From the NCBI RefSeq assembly GCF_002838835.1, contig NZ_NHPP01000019.1:1-64000 (forward strand): 64,000 bases of DNA, read 5' to 3'. The position numbers and the translations under genes are program-made. This document shows, in pieces, positions 36,188 through 45,545 of this stretch. Below the pieces are notes generated by a model. The model had not been told where the DNA came from. It saw only the letters and a program-made list of their open reading frames with translations, and did not search any database. How positions within the stretch are numbered: position 1 is the first letter of the stretch; the number at the start of each line of letters is the position of its first letter. The stretch comes from Siphonobacter sp. SORGH_AS_0500. Lineage in GTDB: Bacteria > Bacteroidota > Bacteroidia > Cytophagales > Spirosomataceae.

Positions 36188-36407
36188 GGTTAAGGTCGTT
36201 TCAATCCCTTACTCGGTAGAAAATGCGGAAAGGTTGCCTGTGTGACCATATTTTTTAAAAATTTCATCGATAATAAGTAATGTATTGATTGTTAATAGAT
36301 TATAATCTAAATAAATTTTTGGAACCGCTCTTTTTAAAGAAAAAACAGGCGAGTCATTGCGAATAAAAATTGCCTGTTACCACTGATCTTTTACCATATT
36401 TGTGCCT

Positions 36408-37234
36408 ATGCAACGAGCCTTACTTCTGCTTTCATTTATACCCTTTTTAGCCTGTCAGCCTTCCTCTAAAAATACGCAGGAAAAGCCATCAGTCGATTCG
36501 ACGCAAACGCTGGTTTCAGAGCTTGATTCCACCTCTATTGATCTGGTGGAAAAAAAAGCAACCCTCGGCAAAGCGGAAACCATTACGATTACCAATGACC
36601 CCGTTTTTCACAAAACTAAAACCTTCGAAGCCATTCCTTTAGTGAATGTTTTGAAGCAAATTCCAGCTTACGCCCATCTGAAACCAGAAGAAACGCAAGT
36701 GGTTTTTGAGTGTGAAGATGGCTATAATCCTTCGATGCCTTTAACCAAAATAATAAGCAGTAAGGCTTATCTGGCCATAAGAGATAAAGACGCTGCGGCA
36801 GGCGAAGACTGGACAACTTTGCAGAAAGGCCCGGAAACAAAAAAATTGCTCCGTTTTACATTTGTTATACGGATGGAAGGGATAACGATCCAACCTATAA
36901 ATGGCCTTACAATCTGGTGAAAATTAGCCTGACTTCGGCTTCGAAAGAAACGGCAGCTTTGTTTCCGAAGCATGATGATTCGGTAGTGAAAGGGTACGGA
37001 TTATTTAAAACCCATTGCCTGACTTGCCATGCCCTAAACGGCGTAGGTGGAACGTTAGGACCAGAATTAAACAGACCCAAAAGCGTAACGGAATACTGGA
37101 AAACGGAAGATTTGAAAGCCTTTATTGCTAACCCTGAGCGTTATCGGGACAAGGTAAAAATGCCGAATCTGGGTTTGAAGAAAAAGGAAATTGATGAGAT
37201 CGTAGGGTATTTGTCTTACATGGCAAAACAGTAA
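36408..37234 (+). pseudogene. Lipoprotein c-type cytochrome, one frameshift
   Basis: ATG 36408 begins a lipoprotein signal (lipobox FLAC). The first piece is a domain resembling the sulfite-oxidase/molybdopterin-like fold without cofactor residues (KIISSKAYLAIRD, VFECEDGYNPS); the second contains a cytochrome c domain with haem site CLTCH in THCLTCHALNGVGG and an axial Met in VKMPNLGL. The frame breaks in the A-run at 36839-36845: one more A gives ETKKIAPFYICYTDGRDNDP and joins the parts to 275 residues, giving one coherent protein. As written it ends at 36920 without haem. A consensus error is likely. Probably an electron carrier in the periplasm. Confidence 0.8.
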
Positions 37235-37244
37235 CTTCAAAGCG

Positions 37245-37342
37245 GTAGAGACGTCCATTTATGGCGTTTAGGTAAGAGGCGGTTTTATTAATAGTTATTG
37301 ATTCCCGTTTTCTAACTATACGCAATAATGTCGCCTCTCTAC
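37245..37342. repeat. MITE-like palindromic repeat, copy 4
   Basis: A 98-base copy, more diverged: GTAGAGACGTCCATTTATGG at the left and TCGCCTCTCTAC at the right, with GGTAAGAGGCGGTTTTAT inside. It fills the gap between the cytochrome and NTF2-like genes. Confidence 0.75.
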
Positions 37343-37364
37343 CGAAATAAAACCGAATTTTTTT

Positions 37365-37802
37365 ATGAAAATAATGATAACCCTTGCCTTAGCCCTGACA
37401 ACCTTAAGTTTGAAAGCTCAGGATACAGAAGCAGTGAAAAGCGTCATTGACCGACTATTCGAAGGAATGGCAAAACACGATACAATTCTGGTGCGAAGTG
37501 TTTTTCATCCGACGGCTCGACTGCAATCAGCGGGATTAGATAAGCAGGGTACACCCGTGTTAACCTTAACTTCTATCGATGCTTTTGTAAAATCCATTGG
37601 CTCCATTCCAGCAACAGTTACAGTTGAGGAACGTCTGAAAAACTATGAAATCAGGGTAGATGATCGGTTAGCAACGGCATGGACCCCTTATGAATTTTAC
37701 GTTAATGGCAAATTGAGTCACTCGGGCGTAGACGCTTTTCAGTTATACAAAACCGATCAGGGCTGGAAGATCATCCAGATTAGTGATACCCGTAAGAAAT
37801 AA
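37365..37802 (+). CDS. Secreted NTF2-like (SnoaL-type) protein
   Basis: A 145-residue protein with a signal peptide (about 1-18, ending LKAQ). The rest follows the NTF2-like cone fold: an N-terminal helix VKSVIDRLFEGMAKHD, FHPTARLQSAG, a YEIRVDDRLATAWTPYEFYVNG strand and a C-terminal QGWKIIQISDTRK. No catalytic residue can be assigned. Such small proteins often bind a ligand or act as minor enzymes. Confidence 0.75.
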   Translation: MKIMITLALALTTLSLKAQDTEAVKSVIDRLFEGMAKHDTILVRSVFHPTARLQSAGLDKQGTPVLTLTSIDAFVKSIGSIPATVTVEERLKNYEIRVDDRLATAWTPYEFYVNGKLSHSGVDAFQLYKTDQGWKIIQISDTRKK

Positions 37803-37807
37803 AAAAT

Positions 37808-37839
37808 GCCCCCAAGTAGTGTCTAACTTCTGGGGGCAC
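37808..37839. terminator. Terminator between convergent genes
   Basis: TGCCCCC pairs with GGGGGCA, extended by AGT/ACT pairs around a short loop. It lies between the NTF2-like gene and the end of the POT transporter. Confidence 0.75.
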
Positions 37840-37865
37840 TCCAAAACCTTCAGCGTCGTTTTTTA

Positions 37866-39334
37866 TTATTTAATTCCTCCCGTCCAGTTTTTCAAGGGTC
37901 GCTGTAATATAAAAATGATACTTCCAACCACAAGGCAGAACCATACAATGCTCATAAACATTTCGGGCATTTGATGAATATTTTCTTCGTCAAATCCACC
38001 AGCGAAGAGCCCTGCGAAAAGATTTCCTAAAGCAGCTGCAACAAACCAAATACCCATCAGCTGACTCAGGTATTTTTTAGGGGCAAGCTTTGTATAAGCA
38101 CTGAGGCCGACCGGACTCAGGCAAAGTTCTCCGAGTGTATGGAATAAATAGGTAAAGGTCAGAACCCATGCGGAAGCTTTCACGCCGGAAAGTGCGGTTT
38201 TGCCCCAATCACCATGATGTAATAGCCAAGAGCTAGTAGAAAAAGTCCAATAGAAAACTTAATTAGTAAAGGAGGGTTGAGTCCCCGTTTTTCTAAAAAG
38301 ACCCAGATACCACCTACAACAGGGGCAAATACGAGAATGTAAAACGGATTGAAGTTTTGAAACCAGCTAGAGGGCATTCCAAATGGAAGTTCAGAGTAAC
38401 GATCTGCAAAAATCTGCAAAGAGGAGCCTTGCTGTTCAAAACCTGCCCAAAATAGTACGGCACCCCAAAATAGTATAAATAGAATGGCTAATCGTTTTTG
38501 TTCAACTCTATCAAAACCAGATGCGAAAAACATATTCAAAAAGTAAGTCATAACCACAGCAATGGCTAAAACTCCCATTGATGCTGCCACTGCCTGTTTA
38601 CTATCCCACTTGAATGTGCCACTTACTTGCATGATAACCAGGAAGATGAATAATGAGCCGATCAGAATCCAGGTAAGCGTTTTGACAGGAGTTTTCTCTT
38701 CGGTATCTATACTGGCTTTGGGATATAACCCTTTCTCACCTAGATAAGTACTGGCAAATAAGCGATAGGCGACGAGGCCTAGTAACATGGCAATAGCGGC
38801 AGCTCCAAAGCCATAATGCCAACCTATTTTCTGTCCGAGATAGCCCACAATCGTGATTCCTAAAAAGGAACCCATGTTGATTCCCATATAAAATATTGAG
38901 AAGGCTGCATCTCGAATAGCTCCTCCTTCAGGATAAAGCTCACTGACAATTGAGCTGATGTTGGGTTTTAATAAACCTGTTCCAATGGCAACTAAAGCCA
39001 GCCCCGCAAAAAATACCGTTTGACTGGCAGGAAAAGCAAGAACAACGTGGCCCGCCATGATAGCAAGACCACCATACCAGATGGATTTACGTTGACCAAA
39101 GATATTGTCAGCTAGCCAACCCCCAGGTAAGGATAACAAATAAACGGAGAAGGTATAAAGCCCATAAATAGCTCCACCTTCTCCTTCATTCAATCCCATT
39201 CCTCCCTTTGTTTTGTCAAGTAGAAATAGTAATAATATGGCCCTCATACCATAGTATGAAAAACGCTCCCACATTTCTACAATAAATAAAAGAAAGAGGC
39301 CTCTAGGATGTCCTAGAAATTTTTTATCAGACAT
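37866..39334 (-). pseudogene. POT-family proton-dependent peptide transporter, one frameshift
   Basis: Inner-membrane proton/oligopeptide symporter. The long first piece has the family signatures EMWERFSYYGMRA (proton-coupling ExxERF at 20-25), GGWLADNIFGQR and FSIFYMGINMGSF; the second piece carries the last helices with FLHTLGEL-like FHTLGELCLSPVGLS. The frame breaks at the T-run 38198-38201 (A-run on the coding strand): one extra A gives GAKTALSGVKASAWVLTF and a joined product of 489 residues, the normal POT length. As written it stops after GAKPHFPA. Most likely a consensus error. Imports di- and tripeptides, in keeping with the secreted peptidases elsewhere in the window. Confidence 0.87.
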
Positions 39335-39411
39335 ATTTTTTTAATTGTTGATAGAAATAAAAAATGGTCAAATATAAGCGAAGTTTGAGGTAAGCCAAAT
39401 ACAGGCCATCT

Positions 39412-40095
39412 ATGAAACTTACTGAGACTCTTCAAAAATACCAAATTTCCTTTGCTCCGGTCATGTCTTTTGACTGGAAAAAAATGCCCGTAAAGATTCT
39501 GGATTTTACGGCGGGTAATCGGGCACTGGAACAGCAAAATCTGACACAAACGGCGGATTTTGCCGCTTTTGTAACCCAGGAAATTGAAGCGGCAGGGGCC
39601 GTTTATGGGGTAGGGGGGTATAATGAACACCGGGTTTTATACCGCCGAAGTCCGCATTTTCAGCAAGCGGAAGAACCCCGGGAAATTCATTTGGGAATTG
39701 ATATTTGGGCAAAAGCCGGAACCCCAGTGGCTGCACCCCTAAAGGGAAGAATTCATAGCTTTCGGGATAATGCTAATTTCGGAGATTACGGGCCAACAAT
39801 TATTCTTGAACACGAGCTCGACGGACAGCCGTTTTATACCTTATACGGTCATTTGAGTCGAACGTCTTTAGTGGGGAAAGAAGTTGGACAGCATATTCAG
39901 GCGGGAGAGGTATTTGCTGAATTAGGTCCCTTTCCAGAAAACGGCGACTGGCCGCCGCATTTACACATTCAGGTCATTGAAAATCTGGAAGGCTGGTCGG
40001 GAGATTATCCGGGCGTGTGTGCCGTTAGTCAGCGTGAAAAGTATCTGAATAACTGCCCCGATCCCAACCTGATTTTGCAGATCCCAGGGTTGTAA
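39412..40095 (+). CDS. M23-family (LytM-fold) metallopeptidase-like protein without signal peptide
   Basis: A 227-residue protein whose central part (about 88-190) is the M23/lysostaphin fold. The zinc ligands are visible: H93 and D97 in HLGIDIWA and H185 in PPHLHIQV, with H147 (YGHLS) and H183 as further catalytic-site histidines. No signal peptide is seen, which is unusual for a peptidoglycan hydrolase and suggests a cytoplasmic role, or an unrecognised export route. Proteins of this kind occur beside aminotransferase genes; none is here. It is divergent from the POT transporter gene. Confidence 0.78.
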   Translation: MKLTETLQKYQISFAPVMSFDWKKMPVKILDFTAGNRALEQQNLTQTADFAAFVTQEIEAAGAVYGVGGYNEHRVLYRRSPHFQQAEEPREIHLGIDIWAKAGTPVAAPLKGRIHSFRDNANFGDYGPTIILEHELDGQPFYTLYGHLSRTSLVGKEVGQHIQAGEVFAELGPFPENGDWPPHLHIQVIENLEGWSGDYPGVCAVSQREKYLNNCPDPNLILQIPGL

Positions 40096-40471
40096 AGAAT
40101 ACTTTTTTACTACCCTGTCATCCAGAGCAAAGGACCTTCCTTATGTCCTAGCTAATTTCTTACAGGTAACTAGTAATTAGGGCCTTACAAAACGTAGAGA
40201 CGCGACTTCATCGCGTCTGGCCGGGAAATGGAAGTATTTTAAAGGTACCTAGGCTGTGGTTGGTGTCTCACCAACCACGGTTTGCGTACAAATGACTGGT
40301 GAGACACCAGCCATGGCGGGGAGAACAGACGCGATATAGATGATAGAGAAAGGAACATTCAAGGCAACAGATAGAAGGAACAATAGATAATCTGAGCTAA
40401 TCGATCTTTCGGATCTGTGATTCGAAATCCATCTGCAAGGGATTGGTAATCCTCTGCCGCCAACATCCTAC
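40096..40471. repeat. Gap filled by half MITE and REPIN-like pair
   Basis: This gap holds no gene. It contains a fragment near 40113-40138 matching 18983-19015 in inverted orientation, a half copy of the MITE-like repeat at 40194-40240 (GTAGAGACGCGACTTCATCG then GGCCGGGAAATGG, equal to the inverted right half of copy 3) and a REPIN-like pair at 40257-40313 (GGTTGGTGTCTCACCAACC and CTGGTGAGACACCAG). The rest, 40320-40471, shows nothing I recognise. Confidence 0.7.
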
Positions 40472-42112
40472 TTAGAAAATGCTCCGCCATTCATAAGGCT
40501 TTAGCGTAATTACTACTGCCCCGGGCAAGCGAACGGCGAACGTTTCGTCGGTATGATTAGCGATTAAGGTCGTTTTCCAGCCGTTTGCTTTCTCCAGAAT
40601 TAAACTGCTGCAACGCAAAGGTTGAGAAGTTCGGCTGGGAATAAGCTGCTCGGGCTTAAACTCACTTAAAAAAGCAAAAAGCTCGTAAACGGGCGTTGGA
40701 CTCTCTTCATAGATAATGCCATCGGGACCGAAAAGGTCATAATAGGTGATCGCTTCAGCTCCGGCTTCGGCGAGGTATTTATAACTGCCAATGGTCCAAC
40801 TGGCGGCAAAAGGTGTCTGAAGCCGTTCATCCGTTTGATCGGCAAATCGTACGGGCGAAATCTGAACAGGCTTTTCAGAAAGCTGAATGGCTGACCGAAC
40901 GGTTTCGGCTTGTCCAGCCAGATTTTCAACAATAGAAACTTCATCAAAGCAATGGACCTGTGGACAGATGGAATAACTTACAAAGTCAACCCGTGCGTAT
41001 TCAAAAGGATTACGGTTGAATTCTACGAAGAAGTTAGTCGTTCCTCCACCCATGCGTAAGGTAGGCCAGCGAGATTCTAACAGGGGTAAGGCTTGCTCCA
41101 ATAACTCATTCGTGGTCAAACCGTTTTCGTTAAGCAGGACGACTTCTTTGATGAGTGACTTGGACTTAAAGACATTCAGATCGGGTACTGCATTCAAGTC
41201 AATTAAGACCGCCAGCAGAATAGGGATATTCAGCTTCTCGATTTCCCTGAAAGCGGCAAAAAATGTCTCCTGCCAGTGCTTTTCGGTTAAATCCAGTTCC
41301 AGGCGAATATGCGAAGGCGAAAGCTTCCGCAGCAGCTCAATTTCTTTTTCAGTAAGGGTACGGTTTTCCTTGGGCCAGCATAGACCCCACTTAGCCAGTG
41401 GCTGCGATTCTCCTGCTAAATCCACCCGTACATTTGGGTTGGGACTGATATACAAAGGCCATTCTCCCGAAAAAGATAAAAAAGCTTTTTGCTGAAAAAC
41501 TTCACCTTTGCTTACGGCCACGGGCTTGGGTAAGCTCTGGGGTGTAGCGTAAGTTTTATAGGAAGTATCCGAGTAGTTCCGCTGATCTTCCGTTTCAAAA
41601 ATGTCGCCTTCAAGCTGTAGCTGAGCTTTCAGGCCGTTGATGGCGTGCCATTCCAGGCCGGCAACGGTCATGAAAGGTTGATGCGGTAAGATCAAGTCCG
41701 GGAAGGTTGATGGCGTTTCTTCTCCGTTGGGATGAATAACCCTGACAATCTGATTTTTGAAGCCTTCAATGGGATGCAAAATGCAAAGGCCAAGTCGATT
41801 TTTAGAAAAATCTTCCAGAGCCGTACCCTGCCAGTCAAACGTGACGGTGCCGTCTGCTTCACCTGTAATGGTTACTTCACCTGCCATCTTGGGTTCGTCA
41901 GTCGTCCAGCGATAATATACCTTAAAAGTATCTTCCGATGGTTCAATGCGTTCGTCCTGAATAGTAATGTCAGCCGTGCCCCAATTTTCATCGCGGATGG
42001 CCACGTAAATCCTCCTCAGAATTTCCTGATCATTAATGGTAAAGTAGCGTAATGAGCCTTCGTGGTAAAGTAGCGTGAGGTTTCCGGCACGTAATAACAT
42101 GGGGCATTCCAT
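40472..42112 (-). CDS. D-apionate-lactonase-like protein
   Basis: A 546-residue cytoplasmic protein (no signal peptide; starts MECPMLLRAGNLTLLYHEG). Its layout, an N-terminal beta-sandwich (about 1-190), a middle TIM-barrel-like part (about 235-470) and a short C-terminal beta domain, and phrases such as KNRLGLCILHPIEG, NGEETPSTFPDLILPHQPF and EDQRNYSDTSYKTY recall D-apionate lactonase (ApnL) relatives, which open the lactone of the branched sugar acid D-apionate. I base this on remembered family features, not a search. It could also be an uncharacterised glycoside-hydrolase-like enzyme. No apiose-pathway neighbours are seen. Confidence 0.6.
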   Translation of the reverse strand: MECPMLLRAGNLTLLYHEGSLRYFTINDQEILRRIYVAIRDENWGTADITIQDERIEPSEDTFKVYYRWTTDEPKMAGEVTITGEADGTVTFDWQGTALEDFSKNRLGLCILHPIEGFKNQIVRVIHPNGEETPSTFPDLILPHQPFMTVAGLEWHAINGLKAQLQLEGDIFETEDQRNYSDTSYKTYATPQSLPKPVAVSKGEVFQQKAFLSFSGEWPLYISPNPNVRVDLAGESQPLAKWGLCWPKENRTLTEKEIELLRKLSPSHIRLELDLTEKHWQETFFAAFREIEKLNIPILLAVLIDLNAVPDLNVFKSKSLIKEVVLLNENGLTTNELLEQALPLLESRWPTLRMGGGTTNFFVEFNRNPFEYARVDFVSYSICPQVHCFDEVSIVENLAGQAETVRSAIQLSEKPVQISPVRFADQTDERLQTPFAASWTIGSYKYLAEAGAEAITYYDLFGPDGIIYEESPTPVYELFAFLSEFKPEQLIPSRTSQPLRCSSLILEKANGWKTTLIANHTDETFAVRLPGAVVITLKPYEWRSIF

Positions 42113-42235
42113 TTAATAGTGATCACTCAACTCGCAAAAAAAGAATGCCTGTGAAGCTTAACGTTTGGCTAACGATCAAGCATAATAGAGTCAACGGATG
42201 CGGGAGTTATGAAGTTGACACAAAACCATTCGAAC

Positions 42236-42775
42236 TTACTCCTCTACCCTTCGAGGCTTAATCTTCCATTCCTGTAATAAACTATCTCTGAACAACTGAG
42301 CCGTCTGGGTAGTGGGAATTTCGAAGGAACTGATGGTCGGTAGACCCGCTACTTCAAGCCGGGTTCGGAGTTGCCGTTTGGCTGTGCTGTCCGGGTAATA
42401 ATCAAAGTGCATCAAATGATGACCTTTAGGAAGGGGATAATAATAAGTATCTGTTTCGCGAATGAGTTTTTGCTGACGAATGACCATCTCTTTCTTCCAG
42501 AAATAAGGTCGATTAATAGCGGGAATCTGTGCGGGAAGCCAGTACAAATGGTACATTCCTGAAGTATCCTGCGTGACTTGGGGCTGATCACTGTCCAGGA
42601 CGGGTTCTAACTTTAATGCTTTTCTCTGTTCGTTGAGACGTACACCGAAAGGCTCCGTGTGAAATAGATTTTGAGTACGCTGAGGATACGTTTGAATGAG
42701 ATTCCAGGTTAGAATGCCTACACCGACGACTAAGATGAAAAAGATAAACCGATCAATTCTACGAAGAAAATGCAT
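42236..42775 (-). CDS. Unrecognised single-pass membrane protein
   Basis: A 179-residue protein with one N-terminal membrane helix (about 9-26, FIFFILVVGVGILTW) and a periplasmic domain of about 150 residues with no motif I recognise. Key features are a basic start (RRIDRF), FGVRLNEQRKALKLEPVLD and a YYPLPKGHHLMHFDYYPDS segment. It lies upstream of the ApnL-like gene on the same strand with a gap of 123 bases. Function unknown. Confidence 0.6.
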   Translation of the reverse strand: MHFLRRIDRFIFFILVVGVGILTWNLIQTYPQRTQNLFHTEPFGVRLNEQRKALKLEPVLDSDQPQVTQDTSGMYHLYWLPAQIPAINRPYFWKKEMVIRQQKLIRETDTYYYPLPKGHHLMHFDYYPDSTAKRQLRTRLEVAGLPTISSFEIPTTQTAQLFRDSLLQEWKIKPRRVEE

Positions 42776-43225
42776 AAGGAGTATGGCTGTACAGCAAGGG
42801 TAACTTTCTAAAACAATAGTGGGAATTACAAACTACCATTAACGACCGATCTGGAAAATATAGACTGTAATTTATTGCAAGTCAGTAAATTACCGTTTCG
42901 GCCTATGGGTTTGATTAATGCTTGGAAGAGACAGGACAATTACTCGTAAAACAATTGATTCATGCTAGGGTTTATGGCTTTATACTTTTGTATGAAATCG
43001 TTAATATTTTTAAATTCGTCGCAAAATAGCCAAACTACTTAGACCCAATCAAAAAGCAAAAAACAATTGCTTGGTGTTATCGTAGAAAAATCCTATTTTA
43101 GCGGCGTAGAAATCGTGAAAAAGCAGTAATCAAACGGATGAAATTTTCGGGATGAAATCTCGGAAAAGTACTAGTAAAGAGCACCATTTTTTGATTACTG
43201 CTCAATGTTAACAATAAAAATCTGA
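42776..43225. other. 450-base gap upstream of serine palmitoyltransferase
   Basis: No gene or repeat is seen. A -7-like box TACTTTTG is at 42983-42990, 236 bases before the start codon of the next gene, with no good -33 partner. If used, the mRNA would have a long leader. Confidence 0.4.
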
Positions 43226-44506
43226 TTGAACGTGGCAGATATTTTTGAACGTCGTCTGGCTAACCTGGGGCCTCTCGGACAGTATTCCGACAAAGTCCAT
43301 GGGTACTTTGCTTTTCCTTACCTTGAAGGAGAGATTGGCCCTCGTATGAAGTTCCATGGAAAGCAGATGCTGAACTGGAGCCTGAATAACTATTTAGGGT
43401 TAGCCAATCACCCGGAAGTACGGAAAGCAGATGCCGAAGCTGCTGCGGAATGGGGTATGGCCGCTCCGATGGGAGCCCGGATGATGTCGGGTCAAACGCC
43501 GTATCATGAGGCTCTGGAACGCCAACTGGCTGACTTCGTAGAAAAAGAAGACGCCTTCCTGCTTAACTTCGGTTATCAGGGGGTTATGTCCACCATCGAA
43601 GCCATTGTTGATTATAAAGATATTATCGTTTACGATGCAGAAAGTCACGCCTGTCTGATTGACGGTATTCGGCTGCACAAAGCGAAATTAGGTAAGTACT
43701 TTACCTTCAAGCATAACGACATGGAGTCCTTGGAGAAAAACCTCCAACGGGCTACGAAACTGGCCGACGAGCAGGGTGGTGGCGTTCTGGTTATTACGGA
43801 AGGTGTGTTTGGAATGTCTGGTAACATCGGTAAACTTGATGAAATCGTAGCTCTCAAGCAAAAGTACAATTTCCGTTTATTAGTAGACGACGCTCACGGT
43901 TTTGGGACGATGGGTAAGAATGGTTCAGGCGTAGCCGAGCACCTGGGTGTGCAGGCGGGTGTGGACTTGCATTTCTCAACGTTCGCTAAATCAATGGCTA
44001 GTATTGGTGGTTTCATTGCTGGACCTAAAGCCATCATCCAGTACCTGCGTTACAACATGCGTTCACAAACGTACGCCAAGTCACTGCCGATGCCACTGGT
44101 ATTGGGTGCGATGAAGCGTCTGGAACTGGTTCGTACGCAGCCTGAATTGCGTGAAAATCTCTGGAATATCGTTCGTGCCGTGCAGAATGGTCTTCGCGAA
44201 CGTGGTTTTGATATTGGTACGACGCAGTCGCCTGTTACGCCTGTGTTCTTACACGGACAATACGATGGTAGTGTGGTAACTCAGTTAGTAGCTGACTTAC
44301 GCGAAAATCTGGGTATTTTCTGTTCTATCGTGGTGTACCCCGTTGTGCCGAAAGGAGTAATTATGTTGCGGATTATCCCAACGGCTGTTCATACGCTGGC
44401 AGATGTTGAAGAAACGCTGGATGCTTTTGATATCATTCAAGAGAAACTTACTAAGGGCGAATATGCGAATAAAGGATTTGCTGACGTAAGCAAAACTACG
44501 GTTTAG
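43226..44506 (+). CDS. Serine palmitoyltransferase / alpha-oxoamine synthase
   Basis: A PLP-dependent enzyme of the alpha-oxoamine synthase family, 426 residues. N-terminal GYFAFPYLEGEIGP and LNWSLNNYLGLANHPEV, VDDAHGFGTMG and the PLP Lys K255 in STFAKSMASIGGF are visible. Compared with KBL or KAPA synthase, the N-terminal pattern is that of Bacteroidota serine palmitoyltransferases, which condense serine with an acyl-CoA in the first step of sphingolipid synthesis. Start options are TTG 43226 or GTG 43232; both lack a strong ribosome site. Sphingolipids are a known trait of this phylum. The substrate is not proven by sequence. Confidence 0.85.
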   Translation: MNVADIFERRLANLGPLGQYSDKVHGYFAFPYLEGEIGPRMKFHGKQMLNWSLNNYLGLANHPEVRKADAEAAAEWGMAAPMGARMMSGQTPYHEALERQLADFVEKEDAFLLNFGYQGVMSTIEAIVDYKDIIVYDAESHACLIDGIRLHKAKLGKYFTFKHNDMESLEKNLQRATKLADEQGGGVLVITEGVFGMSGNIGKLDEIVALKQKYNFRLLVDDAHGFGTMGKNGSGVAEHLGVQAGVDLHFSTFAKSMASIGGFIAGPKAIIQYLRYNMRSQTYAKSLPMPLVLGAMKRLELVRTQPELRENLWNIVRAVQNGLRERGFDIGTTQSPVTPVFLHGQYDGSVVTQLVADLRENLGIFCSIVVYPVVPKGVIMLRIIPTAVHTLADVEETLDAFDIIQEKLTKGEYANKGFADVSKTTV

Positions 44507-44727
44507 TAGCCCTAAACGCTGTTTACCCTTTACCTTTTATTCAGAAAAGACTGGATAAAATGGGGTATTTTTCTGCTCAAAGGATAAAATTGTATAATTT
44601 TTCCAAGAACTTTCACATTTTCGAGCCGGGTTCACTTGCGGGAATAGCGTAAATGCCTAAATTTCGCCAAAAATGCACTTTTGCATACTTTCAATCATTC
44701 GTTATACATTATAAACACCAGACTCAC

Positions 44728-44910
44728 ATGAGCAGATTCTCAGAACTCAAAGAATTGGTATTATCCCTAGAAGGCGACTTCGAAAAATTCTACGATAAAC
44801 AAAACCAGGCTGCGGGCACACGTGTTCGCAAAGGTATGCAAGACCTAAAAGTGTTGGCTCAGGATATTCGTTCTGAAGTACAAGAAAAGAAAAATGAAAA
44901 AGAAGGCTAG
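44728..44910 (+). CDS. Histone-H1-like small protein
   Basis: A 60-residue charged helical protein; the ATG at 44728 (MSRFSELKELVLSLEGDFEKF) is preferred to the upstream in-frame start at 44653, which adds a non-conserved tail. Its N-terminal region resembles Hc1/histone-H1-like proteins of Bacteroidota, but the lysine-rich C-terminal tail is short (EVQEKKNEKEG). It probably binds DNA or is a nucleoid-associated factor. A terminator follows directly. Confidence 0.7.
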   Translation: MSRFSELKELVLSLEGDFEKFYDKQNQAAGTRVRKGMQDLKVLAQDIRSEVQEKKNEKEG

Positions 44911-44930
44911 TCGCCATCCTCTTTATCGAT

Positions 44931-44963
44931 AACCCTCGAATGATCGCATTCGAGGGTTTTTTA
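44931..44963. terminator. Terminator after histone-like gene
   Basis: AACCCTCGAAT/ATTCGAGGGTT perfect 11-bp stem with a 6-base loop, followed by a T-run. It sits between the convergent histone-like and MaoC genes. Confidence 0.9.
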
Positions 44964-44971
44964 TTGCCTTG

Positions 44972-45373
44972 TTAGAAATGCTCTTTGTTCATTACCGCGG
45001 CCACGCCCCGGGTGGTTACTTTCTTGGTCTGGGCATCAATAATTTCGGTAGAGATCTCGGCAGTGTGTTTATCAGCATTAACGCTGAGCACTTCAAAACG
45101 AGCTTCATAAGCCACGTCTACAAACATGGGGCGTAAAAATTCGAGTGACTGCTTCACGTATACGCTACCCGCTCCGGGGAACTTCGTACCAATAACATTA
45201 GAAAAAATGCTGGCTCCCAGAATGCCGTGGATAATCGGTTTCTTGAACGGAGTTGTCGCTGCAAATTCAGCGTCTAAGTGTAATGGATTATTATCACCGG
45301 AAACTTCCGCAAAACGGATGACATCTTCTTGTGAAAACTGAAAGGAATGCTGGTAATTATCGCCAATAGTCAT
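44972..45373 (-). CDS. MaoC-like (R)-specific enoyl-CoA hydratase
   Basis: A hot-dog-fold protein of 133 residues from ATG 45373 (MTIGDNYQHSF); the reading frame opens earlier, at 45508, but the added leader is not family-like. The catalytic pattern SGDNNPLHLD (Asp and His of the hydratase 2 motif) is present, followed by PIIHGILGASIFS. It probably hydrates enoyl-CoA to (R)-3-hydroxyacyl-CoA in fatty-acid or polyester metabolism. It is cytoplasmic and follows no clear operon. Confidence 0.82.
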   Translation of the reverse strand: MTIGDNYQHSFQFSQEDVIRFAEVSGDNNPLHLDAEFAATTPFKKPIIHGILGASIFSNVIGTKFPGAGSVYVKQSLEFLRPMFVDVAYEARFEVLSVNADKHTAEISTEIIDAQTKKVTTRGVAAVMNKEHF

Positions 45374-45545
45374 GATATGGAGTGATAGATAAGGAATGCA
45401 AATGATCCACAAAGGAAGGGGCTTCGCTTGATAAATGCATAGAAATAAATCAGCTTCTGAAGATTCATTCGGTCTTTTCTCTACAATATCAACGGGTTTC
45501 AGTAACATTGTCCTTTAGTCGAATTCAGCACTAGCATTTTGAGTT

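Noticed and set aside
41016..41495. Plus-strand frame of 159 codons
   Set aside because: It is a shadow of the ApnL-like gene on the other strand.
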